From Hydrogenobacter sp. T-2 (GTDB lineage: Bacteria > Aquificota > Aquificia > Aquificales > Aquificaceae): a DNA stretch of 64,000 bases. Positions within the stretch are counted from its first letter, which is position 1; each line of letters starts with the position of its first letter. This document shows, piece after piece, positions 40,133-49,622 of this stretch. Location of the stretch: NCBI RefSeq assembly GCF_033971325.1, contig NZ_CP117180.1:192041-256040 (forward strand). The letters run 5' to 3'. Both the position numbers and the translations under genes were made by a program. Under the pieces are notes generated by a model that worked only from the letters and a program-made list of their open reading frames with translations, had not been told where the DNA came from and ran no database searches.

Positions 40133-41433
40133 TCCGCCTCCTCTTCAACTCTTATGAGAATAGGCTTTCCCATAACCACAGGCAGAGTTTGCATCTCTTG
40201 CAAGGCTCTACGCATGGAGCTTTCGTAAGCCTTATGGGTCAGGACTACCAAGGGCACTATATGTTCGCCTTCTCTTCCTGCCAGCTTGCAGACCTTTTCC
40301 TTTTGCAGGACACTGGCTATGCTTATGTGGTGGTCTGCCAGGACTTTTGCTATGCTTGCCAGCACGCCCGGTCTGTCTGGCACATCAAACCTAAGGTAAT
40401 ACCGGCTGTAGAAATCCTCCGTGAGCTTTATCCTTTTGTCTTCCCAATTTATGGGATAGGTGCATACTTGCCCTGACTGTAGTCTGCAGGCTATGTCCAC
40501 TATATCTGAGACCACCGCAGAAGCAGTAGGATGAGAGCCTGCACCTCTACCGTAAAACATGGTTTTACCCACAAAGTCTCCCTCTACCATAATAGCGTTA
40601 AAAACATCAGAGACCTTTGCCAAGGGGTCTTCCTCTGGTAAAAAGGTAGGGTGGACCCTTACTTCAAGCTCCTCTTCCCTCCTCTTTGCTATGGCAAGGA
40701 GCTTAAGGGTGTAGCCCAGCTCTCTTCCGAGCTCCACGTCCAAAAGCTCAATGTTCCTTATGCCCTCCACGTGGATACGAGAGAAGGGTAAAAAGCTACC
40801 AAAGGCTATAAAGGATAGTATGGCTATTTTATGGGCACTATCCCAACCATCTATGTCAAGAGATGGGTCCGCTTCTGCGTATCCTTTACTTTTAGCTTCT
40901 TTTAGGGCGGTTTCAAAATCCACATCTTCTTGAAGCATCCTCGTTAGTATATAGTTAGTTGTCCCGTTGAGTATGCCGTAGACCACTTTTATATTGTTTC
41001 CCACAAGGGCTTCTCTTACCGCCTTTATAATAGGTATGCCACCACCTACAGAAGCCTCAAAGCCTATGTGCAGACCTCTTTCTTGAGCGAGGCTAAAAAG
41101 CTCTTCTCCTTCCTCCGCAAGTAGATGCTTGTTGGCGGTAACCACGTGTTTTCCTTTTAAAAGAGCCTCCTTTATAAGCTCCTTGGCAAAACCCTTTCCG
41201 CCTACAAGCTCAACCACTATGTGAGAGTTTTCTATGACCTCTTTGTAATCTGTGGTTCTTAAGCCTTCTGGCACATGGAAAGCTCTTTGTCTCTCCCAAT
41301 CTCTGTCTGCAACCTTTGAAAGCTCAAGCTCTACACCAGTCTTCTTTTTGATAATTTCTGAGTTTTTCAAAAGAAGTTCCACTACACCAGTGCCAACCAC
41401 ACCACAACCCACAATTCCAACTTTAACCTTCAA
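40129..41433 (-). CDS. hom: Homoserine dehydrogenase with ACT domain
   Basis: 434 residues. It reduces aspartate semialdehyde to homoserine for threonine and methionine synthesis. The Rossmann loop GIVGCGVVGTGVVE is at the start, VVTANKHLLAEEGEEL holds the catalytic-site lysine, and GILNGTTNYILTRM is the substrate region. A C-terminal ACT domain (FDVPDRPGVLASIAKVLADH) suggests feedback control by threonine. ATGA overlaps with the upstream protease and downstream rpe. Confidence 0.97.
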   Translation of the reverse strand: MKVKVGIVGCGVVGTGVVELLLKNSEIIKKKTGVELELSKVADRDWERQRAFHVPEGLRTTDYKEVIENSHIVVELVGGKGFAKELIKEALLKGKHVVTANKHLLAEEGEELFSLAQERGLHIGFEASVGGGIPIIKAVREALVGNNIKVVYGILNGTTNYILTRMLQEDVDFETALKEAKSKGYAEADPSLDIDGWDSAHKIAILSFIAFGSFLPFSRIHVEGIRNIELLDVELGRELGYTLKLLAIAKRREEELEVRVHPTFLPEEDPLAKVSDVFNAIMVEGDFVGKTMFYGRGAGSHPTASAVVSDIVDIACRLQSGQVCTYPINWEDKRIKLTEDFYSRYYLRFDVPDRPGVLASIAKVLADHHISIASVLQKEKVCKLAGREGEHIVPLVVLTHKAYESSMRRALQEMQTLPVVMGKPILIRVEEEAE

Positions 41434-42296
41434 GGTTTACCTCCGTGATTTGTCCTGTAGGGAACTGGAATATATTGCACAGAAGGCACCTGTGAGCCCA
41501 TAGGTTGCGGAAAGAGCTCCATAAGAGCATAAACCTCTTCAGGCACATCAGTGCTAACATTTAAACCGAGCTCCTTTAGATACTCGACGGTAAGAGGATA
41601 GTCATGAGTATATTTACCTGTGGCTAACTCTTGGGCTATCCTTTCTGCCTTTCCCTCTTCCATACCGTTCTGGGTGAGAAGCCAAAGAAGGTAGGACTTC
41701 ATTTGGTCTATTGCTTTCCGAGCTATATCCGCCATTATGAGGGTTTGGTCTTCTATATCCTTTATATCTTTTTGTTCCAACACTTTTAGTATAGAGGCGG
41801 CAGGCATTTGACCTATTTGTGGGTCTACTGGTCCAAGCACTGCGTTTGGGTCCATTATAATCTCATCTGCGGAAAGTGCAAGAAGCGTGCCTCCAGACAT
41901 GGCATAGTGAGGAACAATAACCCTTACGGGACCCTTATGTCTTACCAGAGCGTTAGCAATCTGAGTGGATGCAAGGGCGAGCCCACCGGGTGTATGCACT
42001 ATAAGGTCTATAGGCATCTCTGGAGGGGTCATCCTAATTGCCCTTAGAACCTGCTCCGAGTCTTCTATGTTTATGTATCTGAATATGGGAATTCCAAAAA
42101 AGCCAAGACTTTCCTGTCTATGTATTAAGGTTATTACCCTGCTACCTCTTTTTCCCTCAAGCTGTCGTATAAGTGCTTCCCTAGCCTTTGATAATAAAAA
42201 CCTTCTCCAAAAAGGTATAAGGAGGAAGGCTAATAGTAAAAAGAGCCACAGAAAATTAACAAGGGGGAAAAGGGGGTTATAAAAGGGCTGTTCCAT
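41430..42296 (-). CDS. Membrane-anchored ClpP-class serine protease (SDH_sah family)
   Basis: 288 residues. A single N-terminal membrane helix (about residues 10-30) is followed by a Clp-fold domain: IVHTPGGLALASTQIANAL, then YAMSGGTLLALSADEIIMD with the nucleophilic serine in SGG, and GPVDPQIGQMP. This pattern matches the SDH_sah/SppA-like group (PF01972), proposed to degrade membrane-associated proteins. The active site would be cytoplasmic or periplasmic depending on topology, which is not clear. Starts 8 bases after an extended -10 (TGATATAAT) without a Shine-Dalgarno site. First gene of a protease-hom-rpe run. Confidence 0.88.
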   Translation of the reverse strand: MEQPFYNPLFPLVNFLWLFLLLAFLLIPFWRRFLLSKAREALIRQLEGKRGSRVITLIHRQESLGFFGIPIFRYINIEDSEQVLRAIRMTPPEMPIDLIVHTPGGLALASTQIANALVRHKGPVRVIVPHYAMSGGTLLALSADEIIMDPNAVLGPVDPQIGQMPAASILKVLEQKDIKDIEDQTLIMADIARKAIDQMKSYLLWLLTQNGMEEGKAERIAQELATGKYTHDYPLTVEYLKELGLNVSTDVPEEVYALMELFPQPMGSQVPSVQYIPVPYRTNHGGKP

Positions 42297-42304
42297 AGGA
42301 AAAA

Positions 42305-42313
42305 ATTATATCA
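42305..42313 (-). promoter_or_regulatory. Extended -10 promoter of the ClpP-class protease gene
   Basis: Minus-strand TGATATAAT; the hexamer ends 8 bases before the ATG, and there is no Shine-Dalgarno site. It is back to back with the alr promoter in a 42-base gap. Confidence 0.5.
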
Positions 42314-42326
42314 TGCTGTGAGATAA

Positions 42327-42332
42327 TAGAAT
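42327..42332 (+). promoter_or_regulatory. -10 box of alr
   Basis: TAGAAT ends 6 bases before the alr ATG; an alternative GATAAT at 42322-42327 with a preceding TG could instead be used. No Shine-Dalgarno site precedes alr. Confidence 0.35.
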
Positions 42333-42338
42333 AGCTAT

Positions 42339-43358
42339 ATGTCAAGGGCAGAGCTAAGGATAGGAATTAGGAGTCTTGAGGGTAATATAAAAAGCCTTTA
42401 CCGCTTTTCCCAGAAGCCTATAATAGCTGTGCTGAAAGCTAACGCTTATGGCGTGGGTGCTTTGCAGGTGGCTTTGTTAATGGATAAGTTAGAGGAAATC
42501 TCCGCACTTGCGGTAGCCTGCGTAGAAGAGGGTATAGACCTAAGGAAGGTTGGTGTGAGAAAAAAGATACTCGTGCTTGGAGGGGTGCTAAAGGGTGAGG
42601 AAAAAGCCTTTGTGGAATATAACCTGACACCCGTAGTGTCCCATAAGGAGCATCTAAAGGCCTTGGCTGGGTTGAACATACCTATACAGATAAAATACGA
42701 CACAGGCATGGGGAGATTGGGTTTTCTGGAAGAGGTTATAAAAGATGACAGAGTTGAAGGAATCCTTAGCCACCTTTCAAGCCCACTTGACGAAGAATAC
42801 TCAAAACTCCAAATTGAAAGGTTTGTCAAGATATTAAACCACTACAGAGGTCTTAAGTATGTGCATATGGAAAGCTCCGCAGGAGTGGTATATCGCATCC
42901 CCTTTACCACTCATATACGCGTAGGACTTGCCCTCTATGGAGAAAAGCCCATGCCAAACTACCTAGTTTCTTTAACTCCAGCTCTTGAGCTTAGGGCAAA
43001 GATATTATCCGTAAAGACCTTACCTGCAGGCTTTTCTGTTTCTTACTCAAGGACATATATAACAGAAAAATCCACAAGGGTAGGTGTGGTCGCCTTTGGC
43101 TATGCGGACGGTCTTATGAAGAGCCTATCCAACAAAGCCTATCTTTTCTACAAGGGCAAGCCTGTAAAAATAATAGGAAACATAACTATGGACATGACCA
43201 TGGTAGACCTTACCAATACGGACGCTCAGGTGGGAGACTGGATAGAAATAGTGGGACAAAATCAGAGTTTTACAGACCTTGCGAAACTTGCTGGAACTAT
43301 ACCCTATGAGCTTATGACTAACCTATCAAGTAGGATAAGGAGGGAATTATGCTTATAA
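42339..43358 (+). CDS. alr: Alanine racemase
   Basis: 339 residues, slightly short for the family (usually 360-390). It makes D-alanine for peptidoglycan using PLP. IAVLKANAYGVG carries the Schiff-base lysine K33; YDTGMGRLGF and the C-terminal GNITMDMTMVDLT, with the tyrosine-containing VSYSRTY segment, are conserved. It overlaps tmk by 10 bases, so the two are probably cotranslated. Confidence 0.96.
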   Translation: MSRAELRIGIRSLEGNIKSLYRFSQKPIIAVLKANAYGVGALQVALLMDKLEEISALAVACVEEGIDLRKVGVRKKILVLGGVLKGEEKAFVEYNLTPVVSHKEHLKALAGLNIPIQIKYDTGMGRLGFLEEVIKDDRVEGILSHLSSPLDEEYSKLQIERFVKILNHYRGLKYVHMESSAGVVYRIPFTTHIRVGLALYGEKPMPNYLVSLTPALELRAKILSVKTLPAGFSVSYSRTYITEKSTRVGVVAFGYADGLMKSLSNKAYLFYKGKPVKIIGNITMDMTMVDLTNTDAQVGDWIEIVGQNQSFTDLAKLAGTIPYELMTNLSSRIRRELCL

Positions 43359-43948
43359 CCTTTGAAGGTATAGACGGCTCTGGCAAGAGCACTCAGGCAA
43401 AAAGGCTTTATGAATACCTTAAGGCAAAGGGTTATAAGGTTTCCCTATACAGAGACCCAGGGTCTACGCCTCTTGCTGAAAAGATAAGGGAGCTTTTGTT
43501 AAGTTTTGAAATGGACCCAACCACGGAGCTTTTACTTTTTGAGTCCGCAAGGTCAAGCCTTGTGTGGGAAAGAATATTTCCAGACCTAAAAGAAGGCAAA
43601 ATAGTAATTCTTGACCGCTTTATAGATTCCACAACCGCCTATCAGGGCTATGGCAGAGAGATAAACCTTGGCACGGTAAGTATTCTAAACCATATAGCCA
43701 TCAGAGGTAGAAAGCCTGATATAACCTTCTTGCTAAATGTTCCCCTTGAAGTAGCCTTAGAGAGGATTGAGGGCAAAAAGACTCGCTTTGAAGACAAAGA
43801 TTATCTCAGAAAAGTGAGAGATGCCTACATACTTATGGCAAACCAAGAGAGGGAAAGGATAGTGCTATTAGATGGAAACAGAGATGTGGAAAGGGTTTTT
43901 GAGGATATCCTTAAGGTTCTCAGAGAAAGGTTTGGGCTTGATATATAA
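43349..43948 (+). CDS. tmk: Thymidylate kinase
   Basis: 199 residues. FEGIDGSGKSTQAKRLYEYL is the P-loop, YRDPGSTPLAEKIRELLL the dTMP-binding segment and DRFIDSTTAYQGYGR the DR(Y/F) motif. It phosphorylates dTMP to dTDP. It begins inside alr, with AGGAGGG just upstream. Confidence 0.97.
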   Translation: MLITFEGIDGSGKSTQAKRLYEYLKAKGYKVSLYRDPGSTPLAEKIRELLLSFEMDPTTELLLFESARSSLVWERIFPDLKEGKIVILDRFIDSTTAYQGYGREINLGTVSILNHIAIRGRKPDITFLLNVPLEVALERIEGKKTRFEDKDYLRKVRDAYILMANQERERIVLLDGNRDVERVFEDILKVLRERFGLDI

Positions 43949-43969
43949 TTTTTGAGAGGAGGCTTTGCC

Positions 43970-44329
43970 ATGCAAGACTGCATATTTTGCAAGATAGTAA
44001 GAAAGGAAATTCCCTCAAAGGGTGTTTATGAGGATGAGCTGGTTTATGCCTTTCATGATATCAATCCCGTTGCACCCACGCACATTTTAATAATTCCCAA
44101 AAAGCACATAGTTGGTATTCAAAGCTTTGAGCCTGAGGATGCGCCTTTGGTGGGTCATATGTTCTATGTGGCAAGAAAACTTGGAGAAGAGCTGGGCTAT
44201 GCACCCGATGAGGAGTTAAACAAGGGCTATAGGTTGGTTTTTAACGTGGGAAAGGATGCAGGGCAAAGCGTCTTTCATCTTCATCTTCACTTCATCGCAG
44301 GGAGGAGCATGTCCTGGCCACCAGGTTGA
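43970..44329 (+). CDS. HIT-family nucleotide-binding protein
   Basis: 119 residues from the ATG at 43970, which has GAGAGGAGG upstream; an earlier in-frame TTG is less likely. The HINT-type start MQDCIFCKIVRKEIPS, PKKHIVG, and the histidine triad HLHLHFIAGR near the end are seen. Such proteins hydrolyse nucleoside phosphoramidates or acyl-AMP. The stop overlaps the next gene's TTG. Confidence 0.95.
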   Translation: MQDCIFCKIVRKEIPSKGVYEDELVYAFHDINPVAPTHILIIPKKHIVGIQSFEPEDAPLVGHMFYVARKLGEELGYAPDEELNKGYRLVFNVGKDAGQSVFHLHLHFIAGRSMSWPPG

Positions 44330-45285
44330 TATCCTTCCGAGATTGGATGTCTCAAAAGGTAAAGGAGTATTATCAGAGAGATTTTAGAAAGGATTTCTTC
44401 ACTGCACCAGAGCTTGACAGAGTCTTTGGTCATGCACTGGCAGAGCACCTTTCAAAGCTGGTAGGAGACTTTGAAAAACCAGTTTTCCTTGAGCTGGGTG
44501 GAGGAAGCGGTGTCCTTGCCTATGATATTCTCCAATACTTAAGGGAAAAAAATCCAGAGCTGTATGGCAGGCTTAAATATTACATTTACGAATTTAGTCC
44601 TACGCTTATAGAGATACAGAAGAGGAGGCTTGAGGAATTTAGAGATAAGGTTTTTTGGTGTAATAGCCTTTTTCCCCTTGAGGGTGTGGTCTTTTCCAAT
44701 GAATTCTTTGACTGCCTACCGGTGCACGTATTGAAAGAAGGAAGGGAGCTATTTGTGGAAGATGGCAAGGAAGTATGGCTTGAGGTCAAAGACCAAAGGC
44801 TCAAGGAGGTGATAAGGAGAATGGGCTATGAGAAAATCCCTCATGTGTTAGAGCTTTGCATAGACTGTATAGACTTTTTGAGAGAAATATCTAAAAACTT
44901 GGTAAGAGGTTATCATCTTGTAATAGACTATGGCTACACTTCTGAGGAAATAAGCAGGTTTCCTCAAGGCACGGTTGTTGGTTATAGCTCTCATAAAGTG
45001 GACATAAACCCACTGAAAAGCGTAGAACCTGTAGACATAACCGCACACGTAAACTTTTCTCTTTTAGAGGAGTATGGAAAAGACTTTGGCTTGGAGAGGG
45101 TTTATTTGAAAAGTTTGAGAGATTTTCTTTTAGAGAGCAGTGCCTTTGTGGAGGAGTTTTATAGGCTTTCTGAGTTTGAAAATCCCGAGGACATAGAAAG
45201 ACTTTCACGTCTAAAAACTATGCTTGTGAGTATGGGTGAGCGTTTTAGGGTATTACTTCAAAGAGCCCTAAGCTCCAACTCGTAG
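44326..45285 (+). CDS. MidA/NDUFAF7-like SAM-dependent methyltransferase
   Basis: 319 residues using TTG at 44326, which overlaps the HIT stop; an ATG six codons later is the alternative, but the family starts with an ISFRDWM-like phrase that is kept only with the TTG. FFTAPELDRVFGHALAEHL and FLELGGGSGVLAYDILQ are the family signature and SAM-binding loop; VFSNEFFDCLPVHV is the substrate-side NEFxDxLP motif. The mitochondrial relative methylates an arginine of complex I subunit NDUFS2. A bacterial target is not known. It overlaps a convergent gene by 28 bases. Confidence 0.9.
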   Translation: MISFRDWMSQKVKEYYQRDFRKDFFTAPELDRVFGHALAEHLSKLVGDFEKPVFLELGGGSGVLAYDILQYLREKNPELYGRLKYYIYEFSPTLIEIQKRRLEEFRDKVFWCNSLFPLEGVVFSNEFFDCLPVHVLKEGRELFVEDGKEVWLEVKDQRLKEVIRRMGYEKIPHVLELCIDCIDFLREISKNLVRGYHLVIDYGYTSEEISRFPQGTVVGYSSHKVDINPLKSVEPVDITAHVNFSLLEEYGKDFGLERVYLKSLRDFLLESSAFVEEFYRLSEFENPEDIERLSRLKTMLVSMGERFRVLLQRALSSNS

Positions 45286-46763
45286 ACTTCCCCTCTGTTC
45301 TGTATGGCAAGCGTTCCAGTCCTTCCAGTAAGAACCAGCACCCTTCCATCCTTTGTGGTAAGCACCGCCTGCACAGATTCTTCAAAGTTTCCACCCCTTA
45401 TGGGTCTTATAAACACAAGGTCTTTACGCCTCTCTCCTATAACAAAGAGCTCACCTCTGCTGTATTTGACTATGTCTAAAAATCTTTGCACTATACCTGT
45501 ATGGTTTTTCACCACAAAAGCCATGTTGAAGTTTAAAAACCTTGCCCCTGTGCCCGGTGGGTTAAAGATGAAATTGACCTTTCCTTGCTCAAGAGGGATT
45601 TCCACAAGGGTATAAGAACCACCAAAGCCCTCTTCTGTTGAAAAGACCTCCGTATCTCCTCTATAGACCCTTACCCTACCAATGCTATCTGTAAAAACAA
45701 GATAGTCTCCAAAATAGAAGGCACTGTCTATCCTAAAGCCTCTTGGAGCGAGAAAAGCCCCCGTCTCCCTTAAGTTTTCTCCCTCTAAGGACAACCTCAC
45801 TGTTTGACCAAACCTATCTCTGAAGTTAAACCTTTGACCTATAAAGGTCTCCTTTGGTCTGCTTTTGTCAAGAACGCTCATTATGTAGGGAATATTTCTC
45901 CTTACAGGAACAAGGCTGTCGCCCACTGACCTCAAAATGAGAGAGTTTGCTGAGTCCCCAGATACCATGTTTACAAGCACAAGGTCTCTGTCATCAGTGC
46001 CTATCTTTCCACACCTGAGGCCTACAGGAACACCTGCAGGCAAGCTGTAGTCAAACCTCTTTACTAGGTCGTTTTTCAAAAGCTCATAAACCTCAACCCT
46101 TCCTGAGAAGAGCACCACAAGGAACTCTTTACCGCTTTCAGTAAGGTCGCAAAGGTCCGCAGATAAGGGTAAAGAGGGCAAGGGTCTGAGAAGCCTTGGT
46201 CTTGCCAGCAGGTTTATGTCCTCAAGGCTTGCCCTCTCTATGCCCTGCACTACCGCCTGCTGTGTTTGGAAAAAGGCTACAGGAGAGTTTCTATACTCCA
46301 CGCCTATGCCATCCTTTAGCTCCTTTATAGTGTATGTGCATGCTTTTTCCTTTTTCAATTCTGGTAGGACTGAACGGAGTTTGAAAAACCACTCCTCTGA
46401 ACCCTCAAAGCACACATCCCTTGTCAAAAGCCTTATTCTGTCTCCTTCCCTTGGAGACCCTTCAATAAGTTTTGCGTAAGAGAAGTTATCCTGCACCTCT
46501 TCCACTCTGAGAGTTCCCACTTGTTGGCTTTCTCTTCCTATAACCTGCTTTGTAATGGGATGGACTATCTCTTTGCCCTCTCTAAGGATTGTAAACTCCT
46601 CACCAACCCTTACCTTTTCTCTGCCAAGGTCTATAATCACTCTGTTTCCTTCCACTTTTACCACATAGCCTTCCCTTTGGAAAAAGTCCTTTAAGCCTTG
46701 CAAAGCATCCTGAGCCCATACACTTGAGATAAGGATTGTTAGGATTAAGACAAGCCTTCCCAT
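45258..46763 (-). CDS. Secreted protein of unknown function, probable beta-propeller
   Basis: 501 residues. A signal peptide ([17 protein letters not shown]) is followed by a small domain, residues about 25-115, with [20 protein letters not shown] and [20 protein letters not shown], which resembles the C-terminal FlgT-like beta domain. Residues about 200-501 contain repeated strands of the form [42 protein letters not shown], which looks like a propeller. This is not a named family to me. It overlaps leuB by 19 bases upstream and ends convergently within the MidA-like gene. A periplasmic or outer-membrane-linked role is inferred only from the signal peptide. Confidence 0.75.
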   Translation of the reverse strand: MGRLVLILTILISSVWAQDALQGLKDFFQREGYVVKVEGNRVIIDLGREKVRVGEEFTILREGKEIVHPITKQVIGRESQQVGTLRVEEVQDNFSYAKLIEGSPREGDRIRLLTRDVCFEGSEEWFFKLRSVLPELKKEKACTYTIKELKDGIGVEYRNSPVAFFQTQQAVVQGIERASLEDINLLARPRLLRPLPSLPLSADLCDLTESGKEFLVVLFSGRVEVYELLKNDLVKRFDYSLPAGVPVGLRCGKIGTDDRDLVLVNMVSGDSANSLILRSVGDSLVPVRRNIPYIMSVLDKSRPKETFIGQRFNFRDRFGQTVRLSLEGENLRETGAFLAPRGFRIDSAFYFGDYLVFTDSIGRVRVYRGDTEVFSTEEGFGGSYTLVEIPLEQGKVNFIFNPPGTGARFLNFNMAFVVKNHTGIVQRFLDIVKYSRGELFVIGERRKDLVFIRPIRGGNFEESVQAVLTTKDGRVLVLTGRTGTLAIQNRGEVYELELRAL

Positions 46764-47839
46764 AGTTCCTCCATGGCTTTTATTATAGCGTCAGTCATAG
46801 CCTCTGTTCCCACTTTTATACAACCCTCGCTGTATATGTCTGGAGTTCTGTAGCCCCTTTCAAGCACCAATTCCACTGCTCTGTCTATTAACTCCGCTTC
46901 TCTTTTTAGTCCAAAGGAATATCTGAGCATCATGCTTGCGGACAGTATTGTGGCTATTGGGTTTGCTACGCCCTTGCCTGCTATGTCCGGTGCAGAGCCG
47001 TGCACGGGTTCATAAAGGGCGTACTTGTCTCCAAGGCTTGCAGAGGGTAGCATTCCAAGACTACCCGTTATAACCGCCGCCTCGTCAGAGAGTATGTCTC
47101 CAAAGATATTGCCCGTCACTATCACGTCAAAGGAAGAAGGTCTTCTCACTATCTGCATGGCACAGTTATCCACATAAAGGTGCTCTAACTCCACGTCTGG
47201 ATAATTTTTTGCTTCTTCCTCTACTACTCCCTTCCACAAGCCGCTAACCTCTAAAACATTAGACTTGTCAACACTTGTAAGTTTTTTTCTTCTCTGGCGA
47301 GCTATTTCAAAGGCTTTACGCGCAACGCGTCTTATCTCATCCTCTGTATACCTCATAGTGTTTATGCCTACCCTCTTACCCTCATACAGAAAAATACCCC
47401 TCGGTTCTCCATAGTAGACATCGCCAGTGAGCTCTCTAACCACGATAAAGTCTGTTCCCCTTGCGACCTCTTCCTTTAGAGGAGAGGAGCTAATAAGTGG
47501 CTCGTAAACCTTTGCAGGTCTTAGGTTTGCATAAAGGTCAAGAGCCTTTCTTATACCCAAAAGACCCCTCTCTGGTCTTTTGTCTGTGGGAAGGCTGTCC
47601 CACTTGGGACCTCCCACCGCACCAAGGAGCACCGCATCCGACCTAAGACAGAGCTCTACCGTCTCCTGTGGTAGTGGCGTGCCCTTCTGGTCTATGGCAG
47701 AGCCCCCTATGAGAGCCTTTTCAAAAACAAAGTCCAGATTAGAGAGCTCACCAAGCCTTTTTAGAACCCTAAGGGCTGAGGCAATGATTTCTGGACCTAT
47801 TCCGTCTCCCTCTAAAACCGCTACCTTGAAAGTAGGCAT
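46745..47839 (-). CDS. leuB: 3-Isopropylmalate dehydrogenase
   Basis: 364 residues from the ATG at 47839, where [18 protein letters not shown] is the canonical start; a longer open frame runs back into ffh and is spurious. Seen: [43 protein letters not shown] with the metal aspartates, and [18 protein letters not shown]. It oxidises 3-isopropylmalate in leucine synthesis. A TATAAT box lies 7 bases before the ATG. The gene overlaps the next one by 19 bases. Confidence 0.97.
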   Translation of the reverse strand: MPTFKVAVLEGDGIGPEIIASALRVLKRLGELSNLDFVFEKALIGGSAIDQKGTPLPQETVELCLRSDAVLLGAVGGPKWDSLPTDKRPERGLLGIRKALDLYANLRPAKVYEPLISSSPLKEEVARGTDFIVVRELTGDVYYGEPRGIFLYEGKRVGINTMRYTEDEIRRVARKAFEIARQRRKKLTSVDKSNVLEVSGLWKGVVEEEAKNYPDVELEHLYVDNCAMQIVRRPSSFDVIVTGNIFGDILSDEAAVITGSLGMLPSASLGDKYALYEPVHGSAPDIAGKGVANPIATILSASMMLRYSFGLKREAELIDRAVELVLERGYRTPDIYSEGCIKVGTEAMTDAIIKAMEELWEGLS

Positions 47840-47854
47840 ACACTGTATTATACT
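47826..47854 (+). promoter_or_regulatory. ffh promoter inside the leuB start region
   Basis: TTGAAA at 47826-47831 and TATACT at 47849-47854 with a 17-base spacer, ending 7 bases before the ffh ATG. The -35 lies in the leuB coding sequence; no Shine-Dalgarno site precedes ffh. Confidence 0.6.
47847..47852 (-). promoter_or_regulatory. leuB -10 box overlapping the ffh -10 box
   Basis: Minus-strand TATAAT ending 7 bases before the leuB ATG. Four of its bases are shared with the ffh TATACT on the other strand. No clear -35 is seen. Confidence 0.5.
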
Positions 47855-47861
47855 AAACCTT

Positions 47862-49181
47862 ATGCTGGAACTGCTTACTGAAAAGTTTAGTAAGGCTCTT
47901 GGTAGGGTAAAAGACACGAGAAAGCTAACAGAAAAACAGGTAAATGATGTGCTAAGGGAAGTAAGAGCCGCTCTAATAGAGGCGGATGTGGACTATGAGG
48001 TGGTGAAGGGTTTTCTAAAGAGAGTTCGGGAAAGGGCTTTGACCGAAGACCTCACCAACAGCCCATCGCCACAAGATAGCTTTTTGCTCACAATATACGA
48101 AGAGCTTGTCAACACTCTTGGCGGTCAAAAGCAAGACCTAAAAAAGGGTGTGGTGCTTTTTGTTGGACTTCAGGGAACTGGTAAGACCACAAGCATAGGC
48201 AAGATAGCCAACTATCTAAAGGAGCAAGGCTTTAAGGTGTCTTTGAGCTCCACAGACGTGAGAAGACCTGCGGCGATGCTACAGCTTCAAAGGCTTGCGG
48301 AGAAAATAGGCATCCCTTACTACGGCTTTGAAGAAGGTCTTACTGCGGTGGAAATAGCCAAAAGGGCACTCCAAAAAGCCAAAGAAGAAGCTGTAGACTA
48401 CCTTCTCCTTGATACCGCAGGAAGGCTTCATGTAGACGAGGAGCTTATGGAAGAGCTAAAGCAGATAAAAGAGGCAGTCAAGCCTTCAGAAGTTATATAC
48501 GTCGCAGATGCCATGCAGGGTCAGTCCGCCCTTGAATCTGCAAAAACCTTCCATGAGCTTCTTGGACTTACTGGAGTAGTGCTTACAAAGATGGATGGTG
48601 ATGCAAGAGGTGGTGTTGCACTTTCTGTAAAGGAAGCTCTTGGTGTTGGCGTCAAGTTTATAGGAGTGGGTGAGAAGATTGAGGACATTGAACCCTTCTA
48701 TCCCGATAGGATAGCTCAAAGAATACTTGGTCTTGGTGATATACAGACCCTTGCGGAGAAGGTGCAGAAGGTAATTCCAGAGGATGAAGCACAAGCACTC
48801 GCATACAAGGTTCTCAAGGGAGAGTTTGACCTTGAGGATATGCTTAAACAACTTAGGTTCATAAAAAACATGGGACCTCTTGACAAGCTCCTTGGTATGC
48901 TCCCAGGCATAGGAGCACAGCTCAAAGGTTTAAAGGTAGAGGAAAGTAAGTTCAAGAAAACAGAAGCCATAATCCTCTCCATGACAAAGCAAGAGAGGAG
49001 AAATCCGAAAATAATAAACATGAGTAGGAAACAAAGGATAGCTAAAGGTAGTGGGACAACGGTCTCTGACGTAAACAAAGTCCTCAAAGATTACGAGGAA
49101 ATGAAAAAGATGATAAAAAAGCTAAAAAACATGCAGGGCATGCCACAGCTACCAAAGTTCCCCTTCCCTTTCAAAAGATAA
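47862..49181 (+). CDS. ffh: Signal recognition particle protein Ffh
   Basis: 439 residues from the ATG at 47862 ([17 protein letters not shown]); frames open further upstream lie in leuB antisense and are spurious. N domain, then G domain with [37 protein letters not shown] and [12 protein letters not shown], then a methionine-rich M domain ending in [16 protein letters not shown]. It binds 4.5S RNA and signal sequences. Divergent from leuB with 22 bases between; its end overlaps the convergent TPR gene by 33 bases. Confidence 0.97.
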   Translation: MLELLTEKFSKALGRVKDTRKLTEKQVNDVLREVRAALIEADVDYEVVKGFLKRVRERALTEDLTNSPSPQDSFLLTIYEELVNTLGGQKQDLKKGVVLFVGLQGTGKTTSIGKIANYLKEQGFKVSLSSTDVRRPAAMLQLQRLAEKIGIPYYGFEEGLTAVEIAKRALQKAKEEAVDYLLLDTAGRLHVDEELMEELKQIKEAVKPSEVIYVADAMQGQSALESAKTFHELLGLTGVVLTKMDGDARGGVALSVKEALGVGVKFIGVGEKIEDIEPFYPDRIAQRILGLGDIQTLAEKVQKVIPEDEAQALAYKVLKGEFDLEDMLKQLRFIKNMGPLDKLLGMLPGIGAQLKGLKVEESKFKKTEAIILSMTKQERRNPKIINMSRKQRIAKGSGTTVSDVNKVLKDYEEMKKMIKKLKNMQGMPQLPKFPFPFKR

Positions 49182-49622
49182 ACACTCTACTTTTTTCCTC
49201 TCTATTGTATTTTTTATCTCTTCCTTTGTTTGCATATATTCTGCTCTTTGTGCCTTGATTAAGGCTTCTTCTATGAGCTTTAAAGCCAAGCAATGGTCTC
49301 CTTTCTTGTTAAGCACATAGGCTAAGTTATTCAGAAGGTCTGGGTCTCTTTTTATCTCTAAAGCTCCTAAGTATAGCTCCTCCGCCCTTTCCCAATTTTC
49401 TTCTTTTGCGTATATGTTTCCAAGATTATAGTAGGCTATCCAGTTTTTTCTGTCCTTTCTTATAGCCCTCTTGTATTCTTCTCTTGCCAGTTCTATCTTA
49501 CCCTGTTTTTCGTATATGTACCCAAGATTTACGTGTTCTTCAGAGGTAAGTGGGTCAGTATAGACTATAATTCTGGCACAGGAAGAGAGTAGTAAAAGAA
49601 GGGTAAACAAGACTAATATCAT
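49149..49622 (-). CDS. TPR-repeat lipoprotein
   Basis: 157 residues. LLLLSSCA at residues 9-16 is a lipobox, so the mature protein should be membrane-anchored at the cysteine. Two to three tetratricopeptide repeats follow (HVNLGYIYEKQGKIELAREE, WIAYYNLGNIYAKEENWERA, LLNNLAYVLNKKGDHCLALK). These usually mediate protein contacts; the size resembles PilF or NlpI-like helpers, but nothing specific can be assigned. It overlaps the upstream EAL-like gene by four bases and ffh convergently. Confidence 0.85.
   Translation of the reverse strand: MILVLFTLLLLLSSCARIIVYTDPLTSEEHVNLGYIYEKQGKIELAREEYKRAIRKDRKNWIAYYNLGNIYAKEENWERAEELYLGALEIKRDPDLLNNLAYVLNKKGDHCLALKLIEEALIKAQRAEYMQTKEEIKNTIERKKVECLSFEREGELW

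Noticed and set aside
47580..47861. 94-residue N-terminal extension of Ffh
   Set aside because: It is antisense to leuB; Ffh proteins start at MLELLTEKF, and the promoter lies just before that ATG.
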